Below, one piece after another: positions 1 through 8,675 of a DNA stretch of 38,650 nt; the stretch's first letter is position 1, and each line of letters begins with the position of its first letter. Origin of the DNA: a gamma proteobacterium HIMB30 (lineage in GTDB: Bacteria > Pseudomonadota > Gammaproteobacteria > Pseudomonadales > Litorivicinaceae); contig AGIG01000003.1 of assembly GCA_000227525.2 (NCBI GenBank), positions 1-38,650 of the forward strand, given 5' to 3'. The notes under the pieces are model-generated. The model made no database searches, had not been told where the DNA came from, and worked only from the letters and a program-made list of their open reading frames with translations. The position numbers and the translations under genes are program-made.

Positions 1-1
1 C

Positions 2-1534
2 GCAACACTGTCTGGTGATATCGACGGTGACGGTATAGATGACTCAGTCGACACGGATCGCGACGGAGATGGCTTAGCTAACTCTCTCGATCCCGATCCT
101 GACACAGCCGGGGCCTACACCGATCAGCCACAATTAGCAGCGTTTGATGGTAGCTCCGTCATTTGGTCGGGGTCTACGCATGACTTTTCTACGTATGTGA
201 GCGCGTGGGTTGGATCAGGATCCACAAATTGGCGGAGTAATACGGAGTCTGTTTGTACTGTTGCTGCCGACGGCACAGTCACAAAGATAGCTGACGGGTC
301 ATGCGAGGTGGTTGCGGATCGAGCGTTTGCAGATCCGTACAGGCCGGCTTCGGCGACCTTTACACTGAGCGTGACGCTATATAATCCACCAACGGTGGTT
401 GCGGGGTCGTTCGGTGATCAGAATGCAAACCTTTTCGAAAGCTTCAGCTACGATATTAGCGGTAATTTTAATTATGACTCTGGTTCTGTTAGTCGCAGCT
501 ACTCGCTCGTTTCCCCGCCAGATTGGCTTTCTATAGACAATACGTCAGGGGTTATTTCGGGGACCCCAGAGGCTGGTGACTCTGGTGGGGCGGTGACCGT
601 GCGATTTGACGACGGACAGGGGACATCCCGATCTGTTGTGGATCAGACCTTTAATCTCTACGTTTACGGCCCGCGGTACAGAACCTCAACGTACGAATAT
701 GCCAATATGTCGGGCTGGCCCGTTTCGCAGTCAAACGTGGCCTACTCGGGGATAAACCGAACAGACAACACCCGCGACAAGCTGCTCTTTTTTTACAGTG
801 CAGGTACCGATCAAAACGCTGCGGCCAATAGGAAGAGCTTTGCTCAGGCGACCCGGATTCTTGGCGCCAGTAATCTGGCAAATGGGACTTATGACACCAA
901 CGGCTTGAGGGATAGCTCCGGTAACTTGATTATCCTCGCGGCCGACAACAGCGACGAGGGCTATCTGCTGGTCGGTATTGGATCAAGGACCGGTGCCTCG
1001 GGATACGACCATGCGATTCTGCAGTTCCGGCCGCTAGGTGATTCTGTCGCGGACATCGGGGGTTTGCCGGGTCCACCGGTGTATCTAGGCGCAAGCCTTG
1101 ACCCTGGAGTTCCTCCTGGAGTGGAGTGCCGCATGGTCGCATACTCAGGGGCGGCAGCCGCCTGTCCATCGGGTTACTCAATGTTGAGCAAGGCTGAGAT
1201 TAGTGCCGCAGGGAGCGCGTGTCGGAACACGGAGGCTGCTACTACTATTGCCGGGACTGGCGCTGCAGCATATGACAATAACTGGGTCTACGTGCGGGCC
1301 TCAGATTATTGGGCATACTACAACCGAGGATCGACCGAGGCGGCCAATAGCCGTGTGCCATATGAGTGGTTGAGGGCGTACAGTGGTTCTACACGAATCT
1401 ACGCCTCGGTGTGGTATGAATACTCTACGTCAGGCAGCGATTGCTGGGAGATCTGTAACACCCCGGCCGTATCGGCTTCAACGTTCGATACAAGCAACTC
1501 ATCGGAGCGATATGTTTACTGTGGTCTTGATTAA
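2..1534 (+). CDS. C-terminal part of a large secreted Ca-binding/Ig-like protein (5' end outside window)
   Basis: The reading frame is open from base 2, so this is the last 510 residues of a longer protein. Near the left edge it has Asp-rich repeats of the thrombospondin type 3 kind (DIDGDGIDD, then DRDGDGLANSLDPDPD), which bind calcium in the family. A beta-rich Ig-like segment follows, then a putative-Ig/cadherin-like domain with the typical WLSIDNTSGVISGTP signature (He_PIG type). The last 150 or so residues are rich in Ser, Tyr and Trp and carry six Cys; I recognise no family there. The architecture fits an extracellular or surface adhesin-like protein. It ends with TAA at 1532-1534. The downstream gene is 440 bases away, so it is probably not part of the next operon. 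Its function and secretion route cannot be read because the N-terminus is missing. Confidence 0.8.
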   Translation, partial: ATLSGDIDGDGIDDSVDTDRDGDGLANSLDPDPDTAGAYTDQPQLAAFDGSSVIWSGSTHDFSTYVSAWVGSGSTNWRSNTESVCTVAADGTVTKIADGSCEVVADRAFADPYRPASATFTLSVTLYNPPTVVAGSFGDQNANLFESFSYDISGNFNYDSGSVSRSYSLVSPPDWLSIDNTSGVISGTPEAGDSGGAVTVRFDDGQGTSRSVVDQTFNLYVYGPRYRTSTYEYANMSGWPVSQSNVAYSGINRTDNTRDKLLFFYSAGTDQNAAANRKSFAQATRILGASNLANGTYDTNGLRDSSGNLIILAADNSDEGYLLVGIGSRTGASGYDHAILQFRPLGDSVADIGGLPGPPVYLGASLDPGVPPGVECRMVAYSGAAAACPSGYSMLSKAEISAAGSACRNTEAATTIAGTGAAAYDNNWVYVRASDYWAYYNRGSTEAANSRVPYEWLRAYSGSTRIYASVWYEYSTSGSDCWEICNTPAVSASTFDTSNSSERYVYCGLD

Positions 1535-1692
1535 CGAAGCCTTATCCAAATTGTTACGGTAGATACTATTGTGGGGGCAAGGGTGGCTGCGCGTTGATGT
1601 TAACTCAGAAATATGGGTCTCACGTTTAGAGTGGTGACCGCAGTCACAAACCGTTTCGATCGTTTTTACCTCTTGTATGTGTAGAAATACGA

Positions 1693-1705
1693 GGGCCTTC
1701 GGCCC
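1693..1705. terminator. short GC hairpin downstream of the first gene
   Basis: GGGCC and GGCCC are separated by a three-base TTC loop. It could be a weak terminator or a structured spot, but no T-run follows on either strand and it lies about 160 bases after the stop codon. Low confidence. Confidence 0.2.
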
Positions 1706-1851
1706 AATTCCCTGTGTTCTATGCTGCATCCTAGGTGTGCTGTGATGTATCGAGATCATTCGGTTTTGGCAGAATTTATCTGGAGGCGGGTCCCGCACAG
1801 TCATTTTTTAGCTCATCAGGCTTAACCGAGAATCAAAAAATCAATGCCCAA

Positions 1852-1867
1852 ACACAAGATGTTGTGT
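1852..1867. promoter_or_regulatory. inverted repeat ACACAA-N4-TTGTGT, possible operator
   Basis: A perfect 6+6 dyad with a GATG spacer lies about 110 bases upstream of the FimV-like start and about 48 bases upstream of the possible -35 box. The size and placement suit a transcription-factor site. It does not match the CRP consensus, and no regulator is identified. Confidence 0.3.
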
Positions 1868-1914
1868 CTAGATCTCTTGGCCGCTACAAGAAACGTAATA
1901 AAATGATTTGAAAC

Positions 1915-1944
1915 TTAGAAAATAGATAAAAACTGTTTTATTCT
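1915..1944 (+). promoter_or_regulatory. possible sigma-70 promoter for the secretion operon
   Basis: TTAGAA (1915-1920), an 18-base spacer and TATTCT (1939-1944) resemble a sigma-70 promoter. It would start transcription near 1951, about 24 bases before the FimV-like ATG at 1975. The matches to consensus are only moderate, and the choice among several A+T-rich candidates here is uncertain. Confidence 0.3.
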
Positions 1945-1974
1945 AGTGACTTATACCGGCTTTGCGGATTTATT

Positions 1975-4900
1975 ATGAGAAAAGCGGCAAATACCAGGCT
2001 GAAACAGTATTTGGATGTGGGATCGAGCGCATCAAATGAGCTCGTCGGGATACTCGCGGGTGCCTTACGTCGAGGCGTCCTTGTACTTGGTTTAGTTTGC
2101 GTCCTGGTTCCCATCGAAAGTGAAGCAGAGACGAGCGCGCTCGAACTCCAGCTAACCAGGGAGGCGTGGGCGATTGACCGCGACGCGTTTGAGCAGCAGT
2201 TGCAGTCCGCCCAGACACAGATCCGCGCGCTGAATGAAAAACTTTCTGCCCAAGAGAAGAACCTCCAGTCGGATATAGAGTCAAAGGTCGACGCCCTCGA
2301 CGCCCAGCTGACCCGGGTGAGTAAGGAGCGCAACCAGATGTTTCTGGATAACGAGAAGCTAAGGCAAGAGCTCTCGCAATCAAAAGAGGCCCTGGCGGCG
2401 GTGGAGGCACTCGGTGCCAACCGCCAGCGAGACGCTGAGCAATCAAGCAAGCAAGCGATGCAGATTAAGGCCCTAAGCGCGCGGCTCACCAAGCTTGTTG
2501 AGGTCTCGAAGGTCCGTCTACAGGAAATCGCAACCTTGCGTGCAGAGAATGAGAAGCTGAGACAAGAAAGTGACGCGTTGCGGCTTGCGCTCGCCCAGAC
2601 TGAGGCAGACAAAGACGCCGTGCTTGCTCAGCTCCAGGACAGGCTTCTCAAGCTACAGGCACGTGTGGAGCAGTTGAACCAGCTGGCTGGTATTTCCTCG
2701 GTGCCCACCCTCGATGATGGGCGGGTGAGCCCGGTCGTCCCGGCCGTAACTGCAACAGCCCAGATCGCACCATCGGAGGCCCCTGCCACAACAAGTGTCG
2801 CCCCGAAGGCTCCGATTTCTGTGCCTCCAACTCTCTCAGTCCCAGAGCCGCCATCGTTCGTCGACTGGGTGTTGGCAAAAGCGGTTCAGAACAAGCTCTA
2901 TGTCCTGCTGACTCTCGGTGTCTTGCTCCTGCTGCTTGGAGCTGCCTTCTGGCTCCTGAGACGTAAGGCTGTCGCGACGGAGATACCGCTACCTGAGGTG
3001 GCCGAGTTACCGAGCCCTGGGGCGCACGCCGAGACCTACTTCGATCCGGCCAACCGGGCGCCCTCCAACGACGAGGGTCAGATACTGGAAGAGGCGGTGG
3101 ACTCGTTGGTCTCGAAGATTCGCGCAACAACGGATGACGCGGAATTCAGTGTCACCGCGAAGGTTCCTGAAACCGATACCGAGCCGATGCCGCTCGCTGA
3201 CGCTGAGGTTACGGAGGCCATCGAAGGCGGATTGGGCCAGAACGAGGTCTCAGATGACTCTGGTTTGAATCAAGTTGAGGATCATCATTCTGAGTCGCAT
3301 GAGTCTCCGCACTCCGATGACGTTCTTCCCTCAGCTGATGCCGGATCAGAGCCGGGCGCTCCTGTTGATTTAGATGAGGTGATCGTCCCGATAGACGGGA
3401 ATGAGTCGATTGAGGTTGTTGAGACCGACCCCGTGCGGCTGTTTGATGAAAAGTCGCAAAACGAACCCAATTCTCGCGCCGGGGTGTCGTTTGTGTTACT
3501 CGATGAGCCACCAACCGACGACACAGAGCCGGCGGCAGCAGACCTGCCCGAGGAAAGCCTGGAGGTCGAGTCGTCTGAGACAGCGGATATTAACGCGTCA
3601 GTTGGCGATGAGCTGATTGACACAGACATCGAAGCCGATGAGATTCAAGGTCCAGCCACAGAGCAGCCAGTCTTTCGGTCTCAGTACACCGATACGCAGA
3701 TCTCTGTGGTGATCCCAAGGGTTACCGAGGAGAAAAAGTCCCTGCTTGTGATGGACGAGTTCCCGACATTCGGGGCCTACTCCAAGCGGTATGATGACAC
3801 GGCCCATGAGCAGCCCGCAGAACGTTTGGCAGTCGTTGCGGATCCTCAATCGGAGCCAGAGGCTCAGGTCTACGGATCGTCTGCCTATGACAGCTACGAG
3901 CTTTCGGTTTCCGAGGCCTACCTCAATCCGAGGAAGCCAGCGCTTGCCTTGGGTGACGCCGCGAATTTTGGTGGTTACGGGGCGGGTGATAAGGCGAAGA
4001 AAAAACGTGCCTCAACACGTCGGTCAGTCAAGCGAGCCCAATCGAGGCGAACTGGTCGACGTCCTGAGCAAGGGCTGGGCTTCGGTTCACGTGTCTCGCC
4101 GATTTTTGATTTGGAGAACAGGGCGCCAAACGAGCCGACACCGACAGAGAGTTTCGAGCCACCGAAGCCACAGTTCGCCCCGAATTCGTTGGTCGCGACC
4201 GGCGGTGTCGAGGGCGACATTAAGGCGCCGCTTGTGAGCATCCCGCTGAGCCTGAGCAAGGCCCCAGCCTACGGCGTTTCGGCAACCAGCGAGCAAAACG
4301 AAGACCATGTTCTAGCCGGTTCTTTTGAGGTGGCAGATCAAGCCTTTGACGAGATTTCGGGTGGTACGGATGTCGGGCAGCAACCTGAAGTAGCAGGGCC
4401 TGATGGCTGGGAACCAGCCACAGACTCCACCGAGTTCGGTTCTTTCGACGCATCCGAAAGCACCGACCACGGCGAGCCATCGGATCTTCTTGACCAACTG
4501 ATGGCGTCAGGACACCTGGACGAGCCTCAAGACAACGAGCAAGCCATCGATTTCGAGGTGGCCGCGTTTGATGAGGATGAGTCTGACGATACCCCTTCGA
4601 TCGACGCGCCAGACGACTCAATCGATCACCTGCTGTCGATGGCAGGCCATGACTTGTCTGCCGGTCCGGCCGACGATGAGGCGTTGGGCTCCTCGCCAAG
4701 CGATGACTTCGCTGCGACAGACCCGTTCAGTCAAGCGGCTGATGCCTTCGGCGAAGAAGGATCATCGCTCGAAGCCAACTCTGACTCGATGTCACTTGGC
4801 GCAGACTTCGGGGACTCCTCCGGGTTATCAGAGTTAAGCGATATAGGTCAGGTTGTTGCCGAGCCCGACGTCGTGTCGTCTGGTGTGTCGGCGGATGACT

Positions 4901-5244
4901 TTGGTCCGTCTCTGAGCTTCGGGGAGTCTTCTGAGGTATCATCGGCCCCCGATCAACCAAACGGAAGTGAGACGATGCCTGAGAATGTGGTGCTGCACCC
5001 GACCTCGCCCGAATATGCCGCGCCTGAGGTTGCGTCGGGTTCGGACGGGACCGAGACGTCAGCCGAGGGATCCAAGGACCCGTTTGACCCGTTCATCCGA
5101 GTGTTATGGCTGATCGAGACCGGCGACGTGAAAGACGCACGGCTCGAGCTCGAGGGTCTCCTGCAGAACGAGAACCCGGACGTCCGGCGGATGGCCAACG
5201 ACTTCAAGGAGCGCCTCAACAAATCCGAAGCATCTCGGGCATAA
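1975..5244 (+). CDS. FimV-like inner-membrane scaffold protein
   Basis: 1089 residues. The layout is an N-terminal hydrophobic segment (about 34-47) ending in a plausible signal cleavage site near residue 51, a long periplasmic coiled coil (about 53-238), a Pro-rich linker (about 250-295), one strong transmembrane helix (about 307-328) followed by RRK, and a very acidic cytoplasmic region. The last 50 or so residues contain an ETGDVKDARLELEGLL helix pair like the conserved FimV C-terminus. FimV proteins are polar hub proteins for type IV pili and other polar machinery. The usual periplasmic LysM domain is not visible here; the coiled coil occupies its place. A strikingly basic island (about residues 671-695) interrupts the acidic region. 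The ribosome-binding site is weak. It is the first gene of the TPS block, 5 bases before the AMIN gene. The family call rests on architecture and the C-terminus, so it is likely but not certain. Confidence 0.7.
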   Translation: MRKAANTRLKQYLDVGSSASNELVGILAGALRRGVLVLGLVCVLVPIESEAETSALELQLTREAWAIDRDAFEQQLQSAQTQIRALNEKLSAQEKNLQSDIESKVDALDAQLTRVSKERNQMFLDNEKLRQELSQSKEALAAVEALGANRQRDAEQSSKQAMQIKALSARLTKLVEVSKVRLQEIATLRAENEKLRQESDALRLALAQTEADKDAVLAQLQDRLLKLQARVEQLNQLAGISSVPTLDDGRVSPVVPAVTATAQIAPSEAPATTSVAPKAPISVPPTLSVPEPPSFVDWVLAKAVQNKLYVLLTLGVLLLLLGAAFWLLRRKAVATEIPLPEVAELPSPGAHAETYFDPANRAPSNDEGQILEEAVDSLVSKIRATTDDAEFSVTAKVPETDTEPMPLADAEVTEAIEGGLGQNEVSDDSGLNQVEDHHSESHESPHSDDVLPSADAGSEPGAPVDLDEVIVPIDGNESIEVVETDPVRLFDEKSQNEPNSRAGVSFVLLDEPPTDDTEPAAADLPEESLEVESSETADINASVGDELIDTDIEADEIQGPATEQPVFRSQYTDTQISVVIPRVTEEKKSLLVMDEFPTFGAYSKRYDDTAHEQPAERLAVVADPQSEPEAQVYGSSAYDSYELSVSEAYLNPRKPALALGDAANFGGYGAGDKAKKKRASTRRSVKRAQSRRTGRRPEQGLGFGSRVSPIFDLENRAPNEPTPTESFEPPKPQFAPNSLVATGGVEGDIKAPLVSIPLSLSKAPAYGVSATSEQNEDHVLAGSFEVADQAFDEISGGTDVGQQPEVAGPDGWEPATDSTEFGSFDASESTDHGEPSDLLDQLMASGHLDEPQDNEQAIDFEVAAFDEDESDDTPSIDAPDDSIDHLLSMAGHDLSAGPADDEALGSSPSDDFAATDPFSQAADAFGEEGSSLEANSDSMSLGADFGDSSGLSELSDIGQVVAEPDVVSSGVSADDFGPSLSFGESSEVSSAPDQPNGSETMPENVVLHPTSPEYAAPEVASGSDGTETSAEGSKDPFDPFIRVLWLIETGDVKDARLELEGLLQNENPDVRRMANDFKERLNKSEASRA

Positions 5245-5249
5245 TACCT

Positions 5250-5882
5250 ATGATGAGATTAGTTGCACTAGCGACGTCGATCCTGTTGTCGGTTGTAAGC
5301 CACGCTGAGACAATCGGGGGCGTCCGCCATTCTCAGAAACCGAACGGGTTCCGTGTGGTGCTCGACTGGGCAGACAAGATCCCAAACTATGAAGTCGAAG
5401 CCGTCGATGGCGGCTCGATCCTTTGGCTCAAAACCGTCTCCCGGGCCTCGGCCCCGTTCCCGGCTCAGATTAAGGGGTGGTCCGGGGACGCGGGATACGA
5501 GAGTGGGCTTTACCGGATCACCTTCCCAAGGTCTGACGGGACGATCTCGGTGTTCTCGTTGGCTGGGGCCGACGGAAAACAGCCTCGGCTGGTGATCGAC
5601 GTGGTGAGGGGCCAACCCGACAAGCCGCAGCAGGCGGTGATGCAGAAACAGCCGGTCACGCCGCTCAAGACCGACATCGCCCCATCAAAGGCCGCCCTCA
5701 TCGGCGCGGCCTCGATACGAAACATGGAGCGTTTCTTAAACGAGATCGAACAAAAGGTCGCCGCTGGTGAGATCTCTGCCGAGGAAGGCTACCTGCTCGC
5801 GCAAAAGCATCGAGCCGCGATGCTAAATATCTTGAAGCGCGAGCTTGAGTCGGAGTCACCGCAATCGATGAGTGGGCAGTAA
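5250..5882 (+). CDS. small periplasmic AMIN-domain protein
   Basis: 210 residues from the ATG at 5250. That start is chosen because it lies 5 bases after the FimV-like stop and gives a clean signal peptide cut after SHA (residue 19). Residues about 21-121 form a beta-rich domain with the AMIN pattern: a GVRHSQKPNGFRVVLDW start, alternating strands, and an RLVIDV ending. AMIN domains bind peptidoglycan and target AmiC and secretin (PilQ) proteins to specific envelope sites. No amidase domain follows. After a Pro/Gln linker comes an amphipathic helix region (about 150-200). A role in anchoring or positioning is inferred from the domain and from the genes on either side. The stop codon is 2 bases before the TpsB ATG, suggesting translational coupling. 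An upstream in-frame start at 5106 is rejected because it would overlap the FimV-like gene by 139 bases. Confidence 0.7.
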   Translation: MMRLVALATSILLSVVSHAETIGGVRHSQKPNGFRVVLDWADKIPNYEVEAVDGGSILWLKTVSRASAPFPAQIKGWSGDAGYESGLYRITFPRSDGTISVFSLAGADGKQPRLVIDVVRGQPDKPQQAVMQKQPVTPLKTDIAPSKAALIGAASIRNMERFLNEIEQKVAAGEISAEEGYLLAQKHRAAMLNILKRELESESPQSMSGQ

Positions 5883-5884
5883 CC

Positions 5885-7585
5885 ATGAAGCGGTTGGCTG
5901 TCTCGATGACCGCGGTCGCGATGTCGGTCTGCGCCGCGAACACCATGGCGGCGACCTACCGGTCTGAGACCTACACGCTTGTGGCTGACTTGCTTAACAC
6001 GATGGTCGCGGTCCGTTTCCCTGATATCGCGATGCGTGAGCCGATTGAGGGTGTCGAGCTCGACGGCACCGAGATCGCGCTTGTCGACTCGAAAGAGATA
6101 GCGAAACCGAAAGAGCCGGGCTGCTTCCAGATCTCCGAGATCTCGGTCAAGGACTCAGAGATTTTGAATCGACAGCTTGTCGCGTCGCTGACAAACGAGC
6201 TGGTCGGGGAGTGCGCAACCAAAGACGTGCTTGGGGCCGCCCTCAATAGCCTCAACGGTTACCTGGTTGACTCGGGTTACGTCACGTCTCGTGTCTATAT
6301 CGGCCCCCAGGATCTGGCTGACGGGACCATCGAGTTCACCGCGGTTGATGGGCGGATCGAGAGGATTCAGTACCAGGACAACGACTGGGCCGCACGCACC
6401 CAGGTCGCGGCCGCGTTTCCGGTCGGTGAGGGAGATATTTTACGGTTGGTCGACCTGGAGCGAGGGATTGATCAGATCAGCGCCCCCCGGTCTCAGCAAG
6501 TGACTATGAACCTGATCCCGGGCACGAGGCCCGGTTACTCGATCGTTGACCTGGTCGACCGCCCCGAAGATCAGCTCGCCAAGAGTGTCCGTTTCCGTGC
6601 CGGCATCGATAACTTTGTGACGAAGTCCGAGGGGGCCGAAAAGAGCACGATCGGGATCGATGCGGATAATATTCTGAACCTGAACGACTCATGGTCTTTG
6701 ACGCATATCGGTAGCTTCGACACCAACGCGCTCGCGGTGTCCGGCTCGTTCCCGATGGGTTACTGGACGCATGGGCTTGCCTACAGTTATTCCGACTACC
6801 TGTCGCCGATTGATTCCAACACACAGCTGTTCGGGCGGTCTGAGACCAAGACCCTGAATACCAAGTTCAGGTTCTACAAATCCAAGACCGGGTCGGTGGA
6901 CTTCACCGCCTCGATCGACAAGAAATTCTCTGACCGTGTCATCAACGACGTCGAGCTCGCGGACCAGAAAATGACAGTCGGTCGCCTGGGTGCGAGCTTC
7001 TCGTATCTGAGTAACTACAGCCTCAGTGGAAGCGCGAGCTGGTCGCATGGCCTTGAGTGGTTCGACGCGACGAAGGACGTTGACTTGAGCGGCGCGTCTC
7101 CCCGTGCGCAGTTTGATAAGGTCCAGTTCAACGCCAACCTCTACAAGCCAATCAATCAGTATGTTTCGTTGTCGAGCTCGTTGTCGGGGCAGTACGCACG
7201 CGACCCGCTGTACTCGTCTGAGCAGATCAGTATCGGTGGCCAGTACTCTGTCCGCGGCTTCTCGACCTCACCGTCGTCGGGTGACTCGGGTGCATATATC
7301 CGGAATGATTTGATATTTCGGTTGTCCGAAAACCTCGGCCCCAAGTGGATGGCGGAGTATCTCCCGTATGTGCAGCCGTATCTCGGGTTTGACTATGGTT
7401 GGGTCGACGACAACGCGCTGGGTACCCAGAATGGTCTAGGCGGTGTCGGGTATGGGGTTCGCTTCAATTACGGGAAGCTAAGCGCCGACGTCGGGGCCGG
7501 GATACCGCTCTACAAGCAGACCGGTGCCTATGTTAAGAAGCCTGACAAGTACACGAGGATTACGTATGACCTGTACACATACTAA
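5885..7585 (+). CDS. TpsB outer-membrane pore of two-partner secretion (ShlB/FhaC/HecB family)
   Basis: 566 residues, the usual TpsB length. A signal peptide (cut after MAA, about 23) is followed by a short linker and a POTRA domain (about 80-163). The POTRA shows the family features: CFQI start, a second Cys at 110, GYVTSRVYIGPQDL and a DGRIERI ending. The remainder is an alternating-strand beta barrel carrying the conserved VRGF motif (near residue 455) and an aromatic C-terminus. TpsB proteins recognise the TPS domain of a partner exoprotein in the periplasm and translocate it across the outer membrane. It starts 2 bases after the AMIN gene and overlaps the next TpsA start by 20 bases, so the genes are almost certainly co-transcribed. 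It is the only TpsB in the window, although three TpsA genes follow. Confidence 0.93.
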   Translation: MKRLAVSMTAVAMSVCAANTMAATYRSETYTLVADLLNTMVAVRFPDIAMREPIEGVELDGTEIALVDSKEIAKPKEPGCFQISEISVKDSEILNRQLVASLTNELVGECATKDVLGAALNSLNGYLVDSGYVTSRVYIGPQDLADGTIEFTAVDGRIERIQYQDNDWAARTQVAAAFPVGEGDILRLVDLERGIDQISAPRSQQVTMNLIPGTRPGYSIVDLVDRPEDQLAKSVRFRAGIDNFVTKSEGAEKSTIGIDADNILNLNDSWSLTHIGSFDTNALAVSGSFPMGYWTHGLAYSYSDYLSPIDSNTQLFGRSETKTLNTKFRFYKSKTGSVDFTASIDKKFSDRVINDVELADQKMTVGRLGASFSYLSNYSLSGSASWSHGLEWFDATKDVDLSGASPRAQFDKVQFNANLYKPINQYVSLSSSLSGQYARDPLYSSEQISIGGQYSVRGFSTSPSSGDSGAYIRNDLIFRLSENLGPKWMAEYLPYVQPYLGFDYGWVDDNALGTQNGLGGVGYGVRFNYGKLSADVGAGIPLYKQTGAYVKKPDKYTRITYDLYTY

Positions 7586-8675
7586 TCTAAGGGCCCTGGT
7601 CGCCACGGTGGCTTTGATGGGGGCTTGGCCACTGGCTGCCGACGTGTCGGACGGCGTCGTTGGGGACGGCTCAGGCTTGGCTCCTAGCGTGAGCGGCTCT
7701 GTGAGCGCGGGACTCACGGTCGATATCAACACCGCTAACGCTAACGGTACGTCTCACAATACCTACACGCATTTTAATGTACCTGAGGCGGGTGTGACTC
7801 TGGATAACTCGACCGCAGGCGCAAACTTGATCATCAACGAGGTGACGAGCACCAACCAGTCGACGCTGCAGGGCGCGCTGACGGTGTCGGGCGACAAGGC
7901 GCATGTCGTGTTAGCTAATCCGAACGGGATCACAGTCGACGGGGGCTCGTTTGTCAACTCGGCGAGCGTGATGCTTACGACCGGTGACATCCACCGATTT
8001 ACGTCCGTGACGGGGGACACCCTGACCGATCTCGACGACACAGCCCTGAGCGTCGCGAACCCTTACTATGTGGCCTACGTCGATGGGGGCGCGATCCGGA
8101 TCACCGATAATGGGATCGGGAGCTCGTTTTCGAGGCTCGACCTGATGGCGAAGACGATCGCTGTCGAGGGCTCGGTCGACGTGGACTCGGTTGTGTCGAT
8201 ATTCGGTGGGGACTCGACGACCGTTTTCGAGTACACCACCTCGTCGATCGATCCCTCGTCGTACACGACGCAGGACATTTACCAGTCGAGCTACTCAGGC
8301 TCGTGCTCCGGCAGCTCGAACACCGCCGACGGCGACGACTGGGATTGCTCCTCAGTCACGGCGGGCACAGCCGCCTCGGGTACGTCTTACGTGATCGACG
8401 TGACCGGGGCGTCTGCGAGTCTTACTGCCGGGACGATCAACCTGACCGTCAACGACTCGGGCGCCGGGTTCCGGTTCGCGGGTCAGAGCCTGGTGTCAGA
8501 AACCAGCGACCTGTTTATCAACTCGAACGGGGAAATCGAGATCGCGGCGACCAACGGAGGCACGGTCACCTCGGCCCGTGACGTAGGTATCCGTGCCGCC
8601 GACTCTGATATTTCATTCACCGGGTCGAGCTCGACCCAGGCGACGATCACGGCCGCCGTGACCTCAATGTCGTGA
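7566..8675 (+). pseudogene. TpsA exoprotein, N-terminal part with TPS domain (frame broken near 8655)
   Basis: 369 residues from ATG 7566, which overlaps the end of TpsB. An upstream in-frame ATG at 7524 is disfavoured because only the 7566 start places the signal peptide (about 1-25, ending PLAA) at the N-terminus. The TPS/haemagglutination-activity domain is clear, with an NPNGI motif at 118-122 and the SVMLTTGDI strand after it. Unlike the other two exoproteins here it lacks the two Cys after NPNGI. Near 8652-8657 the frame runs out into VTSMS and stops. Moving to the -1 frame restores an RDLNV haemagglutinin-type strand that runs straight into the following open frame. One missing base around 8655 explains both. 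Whether this is a real mutation, a sequencing error or recoding cannot be told from sequence alone. Confidence 0.85.

Larger units (their letters stand above)
1535..1974. other. 440-base intergenic region upstream of the secretion locus
   Basis: No convincing gene is present. The one antisense open frame (1499-1804) has a composition unlike the neighbours and no ribosome-binding site that I can see. The region holds a short GC hairpin (1693-1705), an inverted repeat (1852-1867) and a possible sigma-70 promoter (1915-1944). The 3' half is clearly A+T rich compared with the flanking genes, as expected for a promoter region. Confidence 0.6.

Noticed and set aside
1499-1804. 101-residue minus-strand reading frame in the first intergenic region
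   Set aside because: His/Cys/Thr-rich, unstructured composition, no start signal, and it overlaps the end of the left-edge gene.
1938-2612. 224-residue minus-strand reading frame
   Set aside because: It lies antisense to the coiled coil of the FimV-like gene and is Ser/Arg/Ala-rich, as expected from the reverse of that codon pattern; no motif or ribosome-binding site.
8652-8660. Programmed ribosomal frameshift site
   Set aside because: No classical X-XXY-YYZ slippery heptamer and no obvious stimulating hairpin just downstream; a plain one-base deletion or sequencing error is simpler.
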